A DNA stretch of 64,000 nt from Marinobacter sediminum (GCF_016820575.1 NZ_JAEMQH010000002.1:124001-188000), one strand, 5' to 3'. Positions 33,476 through 46,376 are shown, counted from the first letter of the stretch. The notes: generated by a model not told the origin, from the sequence alone. Numbers and translations are program-made.

Positions 33476-34540
33476 ATGAATTCCTCGCAGGTGTATACCT
33501 TCATGCGATCCGGTGGCGCCGTAAAGTTCATCGTGACCGCGGTTTTCTTTTTGTTGCTGGCAGGTTGTTCCGCCAATCCCATCTACAGCACTACCGGCGT
33601 CGTGTTGTCCGGTTACTCCGAGGGCGAAGCGACGCCTTACGTGCTACAGATGTCGGATCCCCATATGGCCTGCTCTCTGGGCGAGGGTATTGACCCCTTG
33701 CTGTATTCCTTCTCGCGGGTAACCGACGCACCGGATACCACCGGCTCATTGCTGATGCTGCTGGCGGGTAACTGCATGGAATACCGAGCCTGGGAGGCAG
33801 AGCTTGCCTACCTCCGCGCTGATTTCGAAGGCAATGTCCCGGCTGCCAAAGACGCCCGGGAAGAAGCCAAACGCCTGAATGCCAAGACCGCCGAGCGTCG
33901 CCTCAGAGCCTTCAATCGCGCTATGGCGGCCTACGAATTTGATCCCGCTGCAGAGCCGCTGGAGTGTCCGTTCCTGTTCAGCGAACAGGATGAACTGACC
34001 TTCCTGCTCGGGTTGCTGACCGGGATGCAGGCGATCGTGAACGACGCTAACTCCGGCGCTCTGGCGGGCATTCCACGCAACATTGCGCCCCAGGCAGAGC
34101 GTGCGGCGATCTGTGTCGACAACGAGAAATGGGGCGGCCTGCCCAATTCAATTCGGGCTCTGGTCTGGTTGCTGCTGCCGGATACCAAGCCGCCGCTGTC
34201 ACCGGATCCGTGGACGGTGCTGGATCACAGCTCTGAGCTTGGCGTGAAGAAGGGTCTGCGTGCATCCATGGCTCTGGAAGCCGTGGCGGCAGAGACGTTT
34301 GGCCGGCCGGATGTGCTGGCCGAGACCATCGCGCAGTTTGCGGCCTCTGAGGAAAAGGTTGAAGTATGGGACGACTACCAGTTGGTAGATGAAGTGGCCG
34401 CCGGCGTTATCCGGTTTTCTTCCGATAAGCACTGGACTGCGAACTACGGGTACCGGACGCCCCAAAGTTACTTCGGCAAGATGAGCCCGAAACGAGACAT
34501 GGACAACGTTGAAACCATGAGTCTGGACGATTTGCTTTAG
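33476..34540 (+). CDS. Lipoprotein, possible T-component of a TRAP-like transporter
   Basis: A 354-residue lipoprotein with lipobox LLAGC (Cys31). The mature part is mainly helical, with an Ala/Glu/Arg-rich section (about residues 105-155), then hydrophobic amphipathic helices around a DELTFLLGLLTGMQAIV segment, and an acidic C-terminus. It starts a tight three-gene set with a solute receptor and a fused TRAP-type permease. The layout and helical character resemble TatT, the helical-repeat lipoprotein partner of TRAP-associated TatPT systems, but I cannot confirm membership. Eight or so cysteines and several Trp are scattered. It is safest to treat it as the lipoprotein subunit of this transporter. 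Confidence 0.7.
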   Translation: MNSSQVYTFMRSGGAVKFIVTAVFFLLLAGCSANPIYSTTGVVLSGYSEGEATPYVLQMSDPHMACSLGEGIDPLLYSFSRVTDAPDTTGSLLMLLAGNCMEYRAWEAELAYLRADFEGNVPAAKDAREEAKRLNAKTAERRLRAFNRAMAAYEFDPAAEPLECPFLFSEQDELTFLLGLLTGMQAIVNDANSGALAGIPRNIAPQAERAAICVDNEKWGGLPNSIRALVWLLLPDTKPPLSPDPWTVLDHSSELGVKKGLRASMALEAVAAETFGRPDVLAETIAQFAASEEKVEVWDDYQLVDEVAAGVIRFSSDKHWTANYGYRTPQSYFGKMSPKRDMDNVETMSLDDLL

Positions 34541-34598
34541 CGTCCCCACACACCGCTATCCGACTACTAACAAACAGAAAAATGACCCGGAGGTCGTT

Positions 34599-35609
34599 AT
34601 GATCCGCAAATCTCTCGCCGCAGTCGCCCTAGCTGCCGTTGTTCCCGTGGCTTCTGCCAAAACCGTGTCTATGTGCGTGTTCGACGTAATCGGCGCCAAC
34701 GGTGATCTCTATAACATGGTTAAGGACTACGCGTTGGAGATGAAGGCGCACGGCGTCGATTTTGAGCTCAAACCCTACACCGACGAAGGCGTGGCCGTGG
34801 GCGATTTCAATGCTGGCCAGTGCGATGCAGTGGCGGCAACAGACCTTCGCACGCGTCCGTTCAACCGCTTTACCGGCAGCATCAGTGCCGTGGGTGCATT
34901 GCCAACCTACGACGATCTGAAAACCCTGCTGGCGACCCTGGCACAGCCGAAAGCAGCGCCGCTGATGAAGGAAAACGGTTATGAGGTGCTGGGCATTGTG
35001 CCGGTGGGCGCTGGGTACCTGTTTGTCAACGACCGTAGCATTGATACCGCCGGGGAACTGGCAGGTAAGCGCATGGCCACGCTGGATTATCAGAAAGACG
35101 CCATTCACATGGTGAACTACGTCAAGGCGACGGTGGTCCCTTCAGACATCACCAATTTTGCCGGCAAGTTCAACAATGGCTCGGTCGATACCGCCTACGC
35201 CCCGGCTTTCGCCTACGAGGCCTTGGAGCTTTACAAGGGCATTGGCAAAGAGGGCGGTGTTGTCGACTATCCTCTGGCCCAACTGACCATGCAGGTGATT
35301 GCCCGTGATGACGTGTTGTCTGACGACAAAGCCCAGACCGCCCGTGAAGTGGCCTGGGGCATGTTCCCGCAAGCGATGAACCTGATCTCCGGTCAGGAGG
35401 CGGCGATTCCGGACGAGAAGTGGGTGAGGATTCCGGAAAAGGATATCCAGGGCTATCAGGAGATGTTCCGCCAGAACCGCCTGGAGATGCGTGACGGTCT
35501 GAACGGTGCCCCCGATGTTTACCACCCCAAGATGCTGGGCCTGCTGAGTAAGATTCGTTGTGCCAGCAATCCCGCATCCTCCGAGTGCACCGCGGGCAAC
35601 CGCGAATAA
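34599..35609 (+). CDS. Putative periplasmic solute-binding protein (DUF6091-like)
   Basis: A 336-residue exported protein with a clean Sec signal (MIRKSLAAVALAAVVPVASA). The mature protein starts KTVSMCVFDVIGANGDLY and continues as a two-lobed periplasmic receptor fold: DFNAGQCDAVAATDLRTRPFN near residue 70, then LAGKRMATLDYQKDAIHMVNY near 150. It differs from standard DctP receptors and matches what I recall as the DUF6091 solute-binding group, which sits beside TRAP large permeases. Three or more cysteines suggest disulfides. GGAGG lies six bases before the ATG. It is 58 bp after the lipoprotein gene and 15 bp before the permease gene. Confidence 0.78.
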   Translation: MIRKSLAAVALAAVVPVASAKTVSMCVFDVIGANGDLYNMVKDYALEMKAHGVDFELKPYTDEGVAVGDFNAGQCDAVAATDLRTRPFNRFTGSISAVGALPTYDDLKTLLATLAQPKAAPLMKENGYEVLGIVPVGAGYLFVNDRSIDTAGELAGKRMATLDYQKDAIHMVNYVKATVVPSDITNFAGKFNNGSVDTAYAPAFAYEALELYKGIGKEGGVVDYPLAQLTMQVIARDDVLSDDKAQTAREVAWGMFPQAMNLISGQEAAIPDEKWVRIPEKDIQGYQEMFRQNRLEMRDGLNGAPDVYHPKMLGLLSKIRCASNPASSECTAGNRE

Positions 35610-35624
35610 CAGGGTGGAACACCG

Positions 35625-37676
35625 ATGAACTGGCGAGCCGTAACCGCGCCCGCAGCCAGAACTCTTTACCCCGTGCATCGCATTCACGGGGTAGTGTTGC
35701 TGCTGCTTCTATTGTTTACCTTGCTGCTGGGCATGGGCAATTCCCTGCATTCCCGACTTTTGTGGGTGGGGGAGCAAACCTGGCCCAACTACTATCTTCT
35801 GAATCCGGATGCCACCGAGCCGTCGTGCCAGCTCGAAATGGATGTGGATGCAGAGGTGCGCAAGCGCATCAATGCCTATAGGCCCGATCCAGATGATCTG
35901 TTCAGCTCGCCACCCAATCCAGAGGCGTTGCGGACGTCGCTCGAGCGCAACCTGGAGCTGTGCCAGGAGAAGTACGCCCTTTACGAGCAGAATCTGGAGC
36001 ATGCCACGCCTGCTCTGGGGGCCTTCAAAGCCGTTGAGCAGGGGTTGGCAACCTTCCTGCTGGATAACATTGAGCTGACCAAATACCTGTTCATTGGGAT
36101 GTTTGCGTTGGCCGCGGCGATTGCTGCAATGGACGCCGATCACATTGCCTTGCGCCTGCCCCGGAATCGGGCGGAGTGGCGGCTGAGTCAGGGTGCCCAG
36201 TTCGCAGTCAATGGCCTGATGGTGGCAAGCCTGAATTCGTACCTGGGTAAGCTGGAAAGCTCGCCAGGATCGGAAGGAACGGTCAGCCTTCAGTACGCCT
36301 GGGCCGGGGTCTTTGGTTTGTTCATGGTGATCAATGCCGTCCGGTTTGTGAACGTTCCGGATCGGCTGAGACGCGGCAACCTGGCGCTGTCGTCTGGATT
36401 GGTACTGCCCCTGTATTGCGGTATGGGGTTGATCGCCATGAGCTACTTCTTCTTCGTGGATGGCTATGCGTCAGGTTTGGCGATCTATTTCGGCATGATG
36501 TCCAATCTGTCGTCGATGTTCATCAACATTGGCTTGTACGTTCTGGTGGGGATGATCCTCAAGCAAACCCGATTACCGGAATTGCTGCTCAACACCATCA
36601 AACCGTTCAATCTGCCGGCGCCGATGCTGGCTTCAGTGATCATTTTCGCCACGGCGTTTCCCACCGCCTTCACCGGTGCCTCGGGTATTTTTATCCTGGC
36701 AGTTGGTGGTGTGGTTTATGACGAGCTCAGGCGAGCCGGGGCTGGGCGCCAGTTGTCGCTGGCCACCACCGCCATGTCCGGAAGCCTGGGTGTGGTGCTG
36801 AACCCGTGCCTGCTGATTGTGGTGATTGCAGCCCTGAACAAGGAAGTCACTACCACCGAAATGTACGGCTGGGGTTTCTGGGTGTTCATCATGTCCGCGA
36901 CCTTGTTTTCCTTGATTGTCTGCAAGACCCAGGGCAACTGGAAGCCGCGGCCTGCGCCAGGTGCGTTTCGTGCTGCCGTGCGGCAAACCCGGCCACTGCT
37001 GCCGTACGTCATCGTGGCTGTGCTGGTGGTGCTGGCCGTCTGGGTGATTCTTGGCCTGCAATTCAACGAATACAGTGCACCGCTGATCCTGCCGCTGGTG
37101 ATGCTGGCGCTGGTGCTGCTGGATGCGGGTAAAGACTCCCGGAACGAGGGCGAGTCCCGGTTTCAGGCGTTCTGGAATCGCAGCACCGCCGCCGCCAGTG
37201 ATTCGGCCGTGCATATCGGTGCGCTGCTGGCACTGATTGGTTTCTCCATCTGCCTTGGTGGCATTCTGGAGCGCTCCGAGATCGTCCACGCGCTGTTTCC
37301 GGAGAGTCTCACCAGCCCCTGGATCGCGATGTTGGTGATTGTGGTGATGCTGACACTCATCGGCATGGTGATGGATCCCTTTGGCGCGGTGATCCTCGTA
37401 TCCGCGACCATTGCTCAGCCCGCCATTCAGCTGGGTATCGATCCACTGCACTTCTGGATTGTTTGCCTGGTGGCGTTTGAACTCGGCTACCTGAGCCCGC
37501 CGGTTGCGTTGAACCACCTGCTGACGCGCCAGGTTGTGGGCGAAACAGAGGTGCTGGCCTGTGAACGCACCGGAAGTTTCTGGCACCGCTACGAGCGCCT
37601 GCTATTGCCCCTGGCCGTCATGGCACCCACGTTGTTGCTGGTGGCGTTCGTACCGATGATGTTCTACGCCCTGTAA
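35625..37676 (+). CDS. Fused TRAP-type large permease with N-terminal periplasmic insertion
   Basis: A 683-residue inner-membrane protein. One N-terminal helix (about residues 23-45) leads to a soluble loop of about 110 residues containing paired cysteines, then a four-helix section (about 150-260) that could replace the small DctQ subunit. A DctM-like half follows, with the duplicated motifs TAFPTAFTGASGIFILAVGGVVYDELRRAG near residue 345 and LIGMVMDPFGAVILVSATIAQPAI near 580. It should import an organic solute with an ion gradient. It is the third gene of the set and ends at a terminator. The substrate is unknown; the divergent acylase might supply it. Confidence 0.82.
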   Translation: MNWRAVTAPAARTLYPVHRIHGVVLLLLLLFTLLLGMGNSLHSRLLWVGEQTWPNYYLLNPDATEPSCQLEMDVDAEVRKRINAYRPDPDDLFSSPPNPEALRTSLERNLELCQEKYALYEQNLEHATPALGAFKAVEQGLATFLLDNIELTKYLFIGMFALAAAIAAMDADHIALRLPRNRAEWRLSQGAQFAVNGLMVASLNSYLGKLESSPGSEGTVSLQYAWAGVFGLFMVINAVRFVNVPDRLRRGNLALSSGLVLPLYCGMGLIAMSYFFFVDGYASGLAIYFGMMSNLSSMFINIGLYVLVGMILKQTRLPELLLNTIKPFNLPAPMLASVIIFATAFPTAFTGASGIFILAVGGVVYDELRRAGAGRQLSLATTAMSGSLGVVLNPCLLIVVIAALNKEVTTTEMYGWGFWVFIMSATLFSLIVCKTQGNWKPRPAPGAFRAAVRQTRPLLPYVIVAVLVVLAVWVILGLQFNEYSAPLILPLVMLALVLLDAGKDSRNEGESRFQAFWNRSTAAASDSAVHIGALLALIGFSICLGGILERSEIVHALFPESLTSPWIAMLVIVVMLTLIGMVMDPFGAVILVSATIAQPAIQLGIDPLHFWIVCLVAFELGYLSPPVALNHLLTRQVVGETEVLACERTGSFWHRYERLLLPLAVMAPTLLLVAFVPMMFYAL

Positions 37677-37696
37677 ACAGTCCAGATTAATACGAA

Positions 37697-37730
37697 ACCG
37701 CCTCCGGCCATCAGCCGCAGGCGGTTTTTT
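37697..37730 (+). terminator. Rho-independent terminator of the TRAP-like operon
   Basis: AACCGCCT pairs with AGGCGGTT, with an inner CGGC/GCCG step, and six T residues follow. Confidence 0.9.
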
Positions 37731-37820
37731 CGCATCTGAGTAAGAGCTTTGGGCGTATCGGTTAACACTCAGTTAATAAACGTCGCCCCGGGATGCTGTA
37801 TGCTGGAGGCAGTTGCAGAG

Positions 37821-40492
37821 ATGAGTGCTATGGACATCATGCTGACCCCCAAAACGCTTTTTAAAAAGGCGGCGTCTGCCGCGACTTTTTTGATGCTTGC
37901 CGGTTGTGGCGGTGGTGGCTCTGACTCAGATCTGCAGTCAGTGAATGTGGCCCTGTCTGGTTTTATCGATATCGAAACCGGCACCCGGGTAGACGCCGAT
38001 AACGCCGACGCCCTGACTCTGAATTCGACGCCCCGCAGCACCGCACAAAGCCTGCCGCAGGAATACGTGCTGGCGGGCTATGTCAGTGCTTCCGATGGTG
38101 TGTATCCCTCGATCCCTGACTTTCCCTCCTTCGCTTATGCCGCCGACCCAAGTGATGAGTTCTCGATGTCGCTGCGCACTGGGCAGTCGGTTGAGCTTCA
38201 GGCCTTTGGTACCCGGGAAGGGGCCTCAGCGCTTAGATTGTCGTTGAGCCAGGGTGGTGGTGAAGTTGATTCGGCGACCACCAACAGTTCCGCCAGTCAG
38301 ATCTCGGTGACCAATGCCGGGGGCGATGGCACCTCCACCGTTCGGGTCGAATCCCAGGGCCCCACGCCCATGCTCTATGTCCTCTCGACCGCGGTGAATG
38401 CCTCGAGGCAGGCGAGATCTTTTGATTGGCCGGCCCATGAATTTGTCGAAGGGGAGGCCATCGTTGTCTTGGAGGCGAGTCCCGACCCAGCATCGGCCCA
38501 GACGATGATGGCTCAGGCCAATATGGCCGCTGCGCAGGAATTGGCACCAGGCCTTTGGCGAGTGAAAGCACCGGTGCAGGCCATGGCTGCCAGTGGTCAG
38601 AGTGCCCAGGTGGCAACGCTGGACTGGATCCGTTCACTGAAACACCAGCCAGGCATTGAATCGGCAACACCGAATTACCGGATGCAGACCATGACGCCCG
38701 TGGATGAGCCTTTATATGGCGCTCAGCAATGGCACTATGGCTTGTTGAATGGGCCAACCGCCTGGCAGTTGGCGCCTAATGCCGGGAGCAATGTGACGGT
38801 GGCGGTTATGGACACCGGTCTGTACCGGGCATCCAGTGGCAATTGGCATCAGGACATCAACGCCAACGTGATTTCACCGTTACCTCCGGGAACGGATTTT
38901 GTCTCGGAGCAATTCGACAACGATGGTCAGCCCGGGCGGGACAATAACCCAGCTGATCCCGGCAACAGTGTGGGCGGCAGTGTTTACCACGGCACCCATG
39001 TCGCTGGCACTGTAGCCGCTGTGGTCAATGGCTCCGGTGGTGGTGGCGTCGCGTTCGAATCCACGCTGCTGCCAGTTCGTGTTCTCGGAGACGGTGGTTC
39101 CGGCTCCTCTGCGGATCTGCTGGCGGCGCTGCAGTGGGTCTCCGGGCCTCCAAGTGGTCAGCCACGCGCCGACATAGTGAACCTGAGTCTGGGTGGCTTG
39201 CCGTTCATACAGTCCCTGCAGAATGCCATCAGCAACGCTACCAATCGCGGTGTGATCTTTGTGGCGGCGGCCGGCAATTCATCGACGAGTACAGAGTCTT
39301 ACCCCGCGGCCTTTGCCGACGTATTTGCCGTCAGCGCCGCGGATGGCGCTGGCGAGCTGGCGTCGTATTCCAACTTTGGTACCTGGGTTGATCTGGCGGC
39401 TCCCGGTGGCGACGCCAGCCGTGATGGCAATGGCGATGGCCGCGGCGACGTGGTGGTCAGCACCAGCGTGATCAACGGGACCGAGGAAACCTACATCGGT
39501 TTGCAGGGCACCTCCATGGCCGCGCCCCATGTCTCGGGTGTACTGGCCCTGATGAAGGGCGAGAATGCTGCGCTGGACTACGAAGATATCAACGGCTTTC
39601 TGATGGCTGGCGATTTGACCGTGGCCGATTGCGGCAGTCAAAACTGCCCAAGGACCGACCAGCTTGGCTGGGGGCTGCTGGATGCCAGTAAAGCGGCCTC
39701 TGCGGCCCAGGCTACGCCCATTCGCGATTTGCTCACCGCCACACCGGCGGTGGTGTCACTGTCCTCGGAAGGCGCGCGGACGGCGAACGTAGCGCTTGAG
39801 GTTTACGGCGACAATCCCAGCACGGTTACCATCAGGAGTGTTTCTGAGCCGCCAGACTGGTTGTCCATAGACTCTGCTCCGGCGAGCACCGACTCTGGAA
39901 CGAGCTTTGATATTTCCGTGAGTCTCAACCTGGCAGCCCTCGAACCAGGGGTGTCTGAAAGAACCACCATTGAGGTTGAGTACCAAGGCGACAGCCAGAC
40001 TCGAACACTCGAGATTCCCGTGGTTGGCCAGCAGGTTACCGACCAGCAGGCCCGAGACGCCGGCAGGCATTTCGTGCTGCTGGTCAGTCCGGAGCCGGAG
40101 GGTGGTTTCTTCAGCACTGAGGCCCAGACCAACGTGGTGGCCGAGAATGGCCAGTATCGCTTTGTGTTCGAACCGGATGATGGCGTGCCGCCAAAAGAAT
40201 TGAACGAGGTGTCGCCGGGCAATTACATCCTGGTGGCCGGCTCTGATCTGGATAATGATGGCCTGATTTGTCACGGTGGTGAGGCCTGTGCCGAATACCC
40301 GGTTGCCGGGTTGCGGCAGGAAATTACCCTATCGGCAGGCAACCCGATCGAAGGTATTCGCATGACCACGAGTTATTCCCGGCCGTCGATTTCCGCGGCT
40401 TCTCCGGAGCAGTTGCCGCGGCCTGACTTCCAGGGCTACCAGTTGCTGTCACCGAATCCCGACGCCACCAACGTGAAAGCATTATCACAACC

Positions 40493-40496
<4 letters not shown>
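37821..40496 (+). CDS. Large subtilisin-like serine protease lipoprotein (S8)
   Basis: An 891-residue protease with lipobox LMLAGC (Cys29) followed by a Gly/Ser-rich tether, so it is anchored rather than released. An N-terminal region of about 280 residues includes a propeptide-like segment ending near QPGIESATPNYRM. The catalytic domain has Asp331 (VMDTG), His390 (HGTHVAG) and Ser565 (GTSMAAPH). A beta-rich C-terminal region of about 250 residues may contain an Ig-like or bacterial pre-peptidase fold. I start at the ATG 11 bases after GGAGG; in-frame starts nearby are possible. Its stop overlaps the next gene by four bases, pointing to joint function with the PrcB-like protein. Confidence 0.87.
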
Positions 40497-42935
<2,439 letters not shown>

Positions 42936-42942
42936 TATATCT

Positions 42943-42972
42943 AAGGGTGCTATAAAAAGCATCCTTTATTCT
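42943..42972 (+). terminator. Probable rho-independent terminator after parE
   Basis: AGGGTGCT (42944-42951) pairs with AGCATCCT (42958-42965), with one G-T wobble, followed by TTATTCTTT. The T-run is interrupted. Confidence 0.65.
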
Positions 42973-43030
42973 TTCTCAGTATTCCTCAAAGTCGTTATCC
43001 TGCCAGTTTTCTGTTCGGGAAGAACCGTAA

Positions 43031-44806
43031 ATGGACTGGCAAGGCTGGTTTGCGCTGGGCCTGGCGGGCACCTCGCTGATACTCATGAGTGTTGGACGCT
43101 TAGCACCCCACATGGTGATGATGGGGGTGCTGGTCGTGCTCAGTGCCACGGGTATCGTCTCTGCCGAACAGGCGCTTTCCGGTTTCAGCAACACGGGGCT
43201 GATCACCGTGGTCGCCATGTTTGTGGTAGCCGCCGGTATCCACCACTCCGGCGGTGTTGATCTGCTGGTGCACCACCTGCTCCGCAACCCCAGTACCGTT
43301 CGAAGTGCCCAGGCCCGGATTGCCCTGCCGGTGTCATTGCTGAGTGGCTTCCTGAACAACACGCCGGTTGTGGCCACCATGATTCCTGCGGTGCATGCCT
43401 GGTCTCGCAAGATTGGCATCTCGCCCTCCAAGCTCATGATCCCCCTGAGCTACTCCGCCATTCTTGGCGGTACTCTCACGCTAATCGGTACCAGCACCAA
43501 TCTGGTGGTTAATGGCCAGGTTCAGCAGCTTACCGGCGGTCCGGGCTTTTCCATTTTTACCATCACGGCGGTCGGGCTTCCGGTGGCCGTGATCGGTGTT
43601 GCGGTGATGCTGTTGGTCATGCCGCGATTCCTGCCAGATCGCAAAGACCAGCAGAAGTTCGGTTCGATGCGCGAATTTACCCTGGAAGTTGCCGTGTCCT
43701 TTGATGGTCCGCTGGTGGGAAAGACCGTGGGCGAGGCCGGTTTGCGGGAACTGGAGCGGCTCTATCTGGTCGAGATCGAACGTGACGGCAGCGTGGTTAC
43801 CGCAGTGCCCTCGGAAGAGCGGCTCCGGGGCGGCGATCGCCTGGTGTTTGCTGGTGACACCCAGGCCATCTCTGACCTGTTGCGTATCAATGGCATCGTA
43901 CCTTCCGTTCACGAGGATGAGCCCAGCCTGAGTAAAGACCGGGCTGAACGCCGGCTGGTAGAGGCGGCCCTGTCCCCCCAGTCTGATGTGCTCGGACAGA
44001 CCATTCGTGACGCCCGCTTCCGTGATCGTTATGGCGCCGTGGTGCTGGCAGTCGCCCGGGGTGGTGAGCGGGTATCCGGCAATCTCGGGAATATCCGCTT
44101 GAAACCGGGCGATGTGTTGCTGCTGGAAGCGCGTCCCGCCTTCGTCAGCCGGCAGCGCTATAACAAAGACTTCTTGCTGATTAACGATCTGGACACCGAG
44201 ACGCCCCGCCACGACCGCGCATGGCTGTCCTGGGGTATCCTGCTGGTCCTGGTCGGATTGGCGGCCTGCGGTGTGCTGAGCATGCTTAACGCGGCCCTGC
44301 TGGGCGCCAGTTTGATGATCATCTCCGGTTGCTGTTCGGTAGGGCAGGCGCAGAAATCCGTTGATGTGCCGGTTATCCTCACCATCGCGGCATCCTTTGC
44401 CCTGGGTGCGGCATTGCAGGAGACCGGAGCCGCCAATTATGTCGCTGAGGGCATTCTCGGGCTCAGTCAGGGCAATATCCTGCTGGCGGTACTGCTGGTG
44501 TACATCACCGTGTCGGTGCTGACGGAGGTCATCACCAACAACGCGGCCGCTGTGCTGGTTATTCCAATTGTGCTGTCGATGACGGCCACCATGGGGGTGG
44601 CAGCTGAGCCGTTTGTCATTGCAGTGATGATGGCTGCGTCAGCCAGTTTTGCGACGCCACTGGGTTATCAGACCAACATGATGGTGTTTGGCCCAGGCGG
44701 CTACCGTTTTAGTGATTTTGTGCGGGTGGGATTGCCCATGAACCTGTTTATAGGCGCCTTAACGGTAACGGTGATCGCCCTGGTGTACGGAATCAGTCCC
44801 GGCTGA
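43031..44806 (+). CDS. SLC13/DASS-family permease with two RCK_C (TrkA-C) domains
   Basis: A 591-residue inner-membrane transporter of the divalent anion/sodium symporter superfamily. Membrane helices occupy residues 5-205 and 395-590, and the family's substrate-loop motifs are LLSGFLNNTPVVATMIP near 97 and GTSTNLVVNGQ near 152. Two soluble RCK_C modules lie between the halves (about 215-290 and 315-375); these often bind small ligands and regulate transport. Sulfate, dicarboxylates or related anions are possible substrates. There is a convergent 14-base overlap with the EAL gene. Confidence 0.88.
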   Translation: MDWQGWFALGLAGTSLILMSVGRLAPHMVMMGVLVVLSATGIVSAEQALSGFSNTGLITVVAMFVVAAGIHHSGGVDLLVHHLLRNPSTVRSAQARIALPVSLLSGFLNNTPVVATMIPAVHAWSRKIGISPSKLMIPLSYSAILGGTLTLIGTSTNLVVNGQVQQLTGGPGFSIFTITAVGLPVAVIGVAVMLLVMPRFLPDRKDQQKFGSMREFTLEVAVSFDGPLVGKTVGEAGLRELERLYLVEIERDGSVVTAVPSEERLRGGDRLVFAGDTQAISDLLRINGIVPSVHEDEPSLSKDRAERRLVEAALSPQSDVLGQTIRDARFRDRYGAVVLAVARGGERVSGNLGNIRLKPGDVLLLEARPAFVSRQRYNKDFLLINDLDTETPRHDRAWLSWGILLVLVGLAACGVLSMLNAALLGASLMIISGCCSVGQAQKSVDVPVILTIAASFALGAALQETGAANYVAEGILGLSQGNILLAVLLVYITVSVLTEVITNNAAAVLVIPIVLSMTATMGVAAEPFVIAVMMAASASFATPLGYQTNMMVFGPGGYRFSDFVRVGLPMNLFIGALTVTVIALVYGISPG

Positions 44807-46088
44807 CTCGCGGCTGCGTGGGGTTGGCTAAAATGTCGCAGCACAGGACCCGGAGTTCACCATCCTGGGAGTAGCCCTGGGACAGGGTGATGCACATGTA
44901 GGCGCCGGTCACGCACAGGTAAGGGGCGGTGACGTGCAGGTTGTCCGGCTGTGCCAGTGCCTGGCGCAGGTATTCCTGGCGGAACCAGTCAGCGCTGCTG
45001 GTACTTTCAAGAGGTTTGAAGCGAGGGTCCAGACTGCGCGTTCCGGTATCGGAAACGATGGTGTCGGCAATCTGAATGCCATGCTCGTTGACCAGGTAGC
45101 AGCGGGAAACCGCCTGGTGGTTGAGTAGTCCAAGACACGCCTGGTGCATCTCTGAACCGTCGCGTAATTTATCAATCGCGTCCAAAAAATAGCCCCGGAA
45201 AAACTCAGTCAGTTGCCGGGTTGGGTCCAGGGTGACCTGGTTGCGCGACTTGTACTCGTTCAGCAGCTCGTCAAAATTCGCGGGCGTGCGCGTCAGTTCT
45301 TCCAGGTTGATACTCGGGGTTCGGAAATAAAAACCCTGAACAAAATCGACCCCCGCATCTATCGATATCAGCGCCTGTTCCCGTGTTTCCACTCCCTCCA
45401 GCAATACCAGGCAGCCTGATTGATGTAGCAGTGAAACAATGCCGTTCAAAATCTGTCTGGCCTTTCGATCTTCCGTGGCCCGGGTGAGCAGGGTTCTATC
45501 CAGCTTTACAATATCCGGTGACAGGTTCCAGATGCGCTCAAAATTCGAGTGGCCGGCGCCAAAATCGTCGATGGCCGTAAGGCAACCCAGCTTCTTGTAA
45601 TAGGCCACTGTTTCTTTGAGCTTCTCGGCGTCATCCGTGGGTTGCTCAACAATCTCAATGACGATTCGGTGCGGCGGTAGTCCGGTCTTTTCCAGCAACT
45701 GACCAAAGAAGGAGTCGGCGTGGCGGCCACTGGTGACGGCCTGGGGTGAAACGTTCAAGAACAGCCAGTTCAGCTGGTCTTCAAGGCCGCTGTAGTTGCG
45801 TATGTGCAAATACCGGCACAAGCGGTCCAGCAGCAGATTTTCAGAGTCCGACGCGGGCAGTTGGAACAGGTGCAGGGGCAGCACGGCGGAGTCGTCGTTA
45901 TCGAAAGCCCGGATCAGGGCTTCATAGCCAACAATGCGTTTGTGCGAAATGCTGTAGATGGGCTGCAGAGCCGTGCGAAGGGTCAGGCCTTGGAAATCGG
46001 CCGTCCACATCTCACCCTCGTGGCTAAGCATCGGAGACAGAAGGTCGAGTTCCGGAACCGCCAGCTTTTCGGGGAGACTCTTCGACAT
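44793..46088 (-). CDS. EAL-domain c-di-GMP phosphodiesterase
   Basis: A 431-residue cytoplasmic protein. The EAL domain spans about residues 30-270 with catalytic features intact: YEALIR, IEIVEQ, AIDDFGAGHSNF, IVKLDRTLL, LEGVET and QGFYF. It should hydrolyse c-di-GMP to pGpG. The C-terminal 150 residues form a separate sensory-like region (DGSEMHQACLGLLNHQAVSRCYLVNEHGIQIADTI), reminiscent of a PAS- or Cache-like fold but without a membrane segment. No GGDEF domain is attached. The gene runs toward the SLC13-like gene and overlaps its end by 14 bases. Confidence 0.9.
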   Translation of the reverse strand: MSKSLPEKLAVPELDLLSPMLSHEGEMWTADFQGLTLRTALQPIYSISHKRIVGYEALIRAFDNDDSAVLPLHLFQLPASDSENLLLDRLCRYLHIRNYSGLEDQLNWLFLNVSPQAVTSGRHADSFFGQLLEKTGLPPHRIVIEIVEQPTDDAEKLKETVAYYKKLGCLTAIDDFGAGHSNFERIWNLSPDIVKLDRTLLTRATEDRKARQILNGIVSLLHQSGCLVLLEGVETREQALISIDAGVDFVQGFYFRTPSINLEELTRTPANFDELLNEYKSRNQVTLDPTRQLTEFFRGYFLDAIDKLRDGSEMHQACLGLLNHQAVSRCYLVNEHGIQIADTIVSDTGTRSLDPRFKPLESTSSADWFRQEYLRQALAQPDNLHVTAPYLCVTGAYMCITLSQGYSQDGELRVLCCDILANPTQPRVSRD

Positions 46089-46332
46089 GGTTCATTCTGA
46101 TTGGTTGCATGACATTGCCCTTCGCTACAAAGCGCTAGGCTGAACTGCTGAGCCCCAGCTGGGAAGGACCACGAGATAGGTCAGCGCAACTGAAGTACGT
46201 GCTGAGATTGCCAAAAAAACCAGATTATTACCACTGTTTCATGTCGAAAGTGGGAATCATTCACATATCGAGGGGCCAGCCAGAGTTTGGCCAAGCGTTT
46301 GAGAGTGGGGGCGTTCGGGGCTGATGTACATG
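46089..46332. other. Non-coding stretch between the EAL gene and the 15-codon gene
   Basis: About 240 bases with no convincing gene on either strand. It should include the promoter of the EAL gene and the 3' end of the small transcript on the minus strand. Confidence 0.4.
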
Positions 46333-46370
46333 TAAAAAAAGATAAAAGGGAGGCGACCCCTGGGATCGCC
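46333..46370 (-). terminator. Rho-independent terminator of the 15-codon gene
   Basis: On the minus strand GGCGA pairs with TCGCC (46352-46370, with additional CC/GG pairs), followed by TCCCTTTTATCTTTTTTT. This is a strong terminator seven bases after the stop codon. Confidence 0.85.
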
Positions 46371-46376
46371 GTGAAA

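Noticed and set aside
36633..37586. Antisense frame opposite the fused TRAP permease
   Set aside because: Low-complexity His/Gln-rich translation without motif; the plus-strand frame encodes obvious membrane helices.
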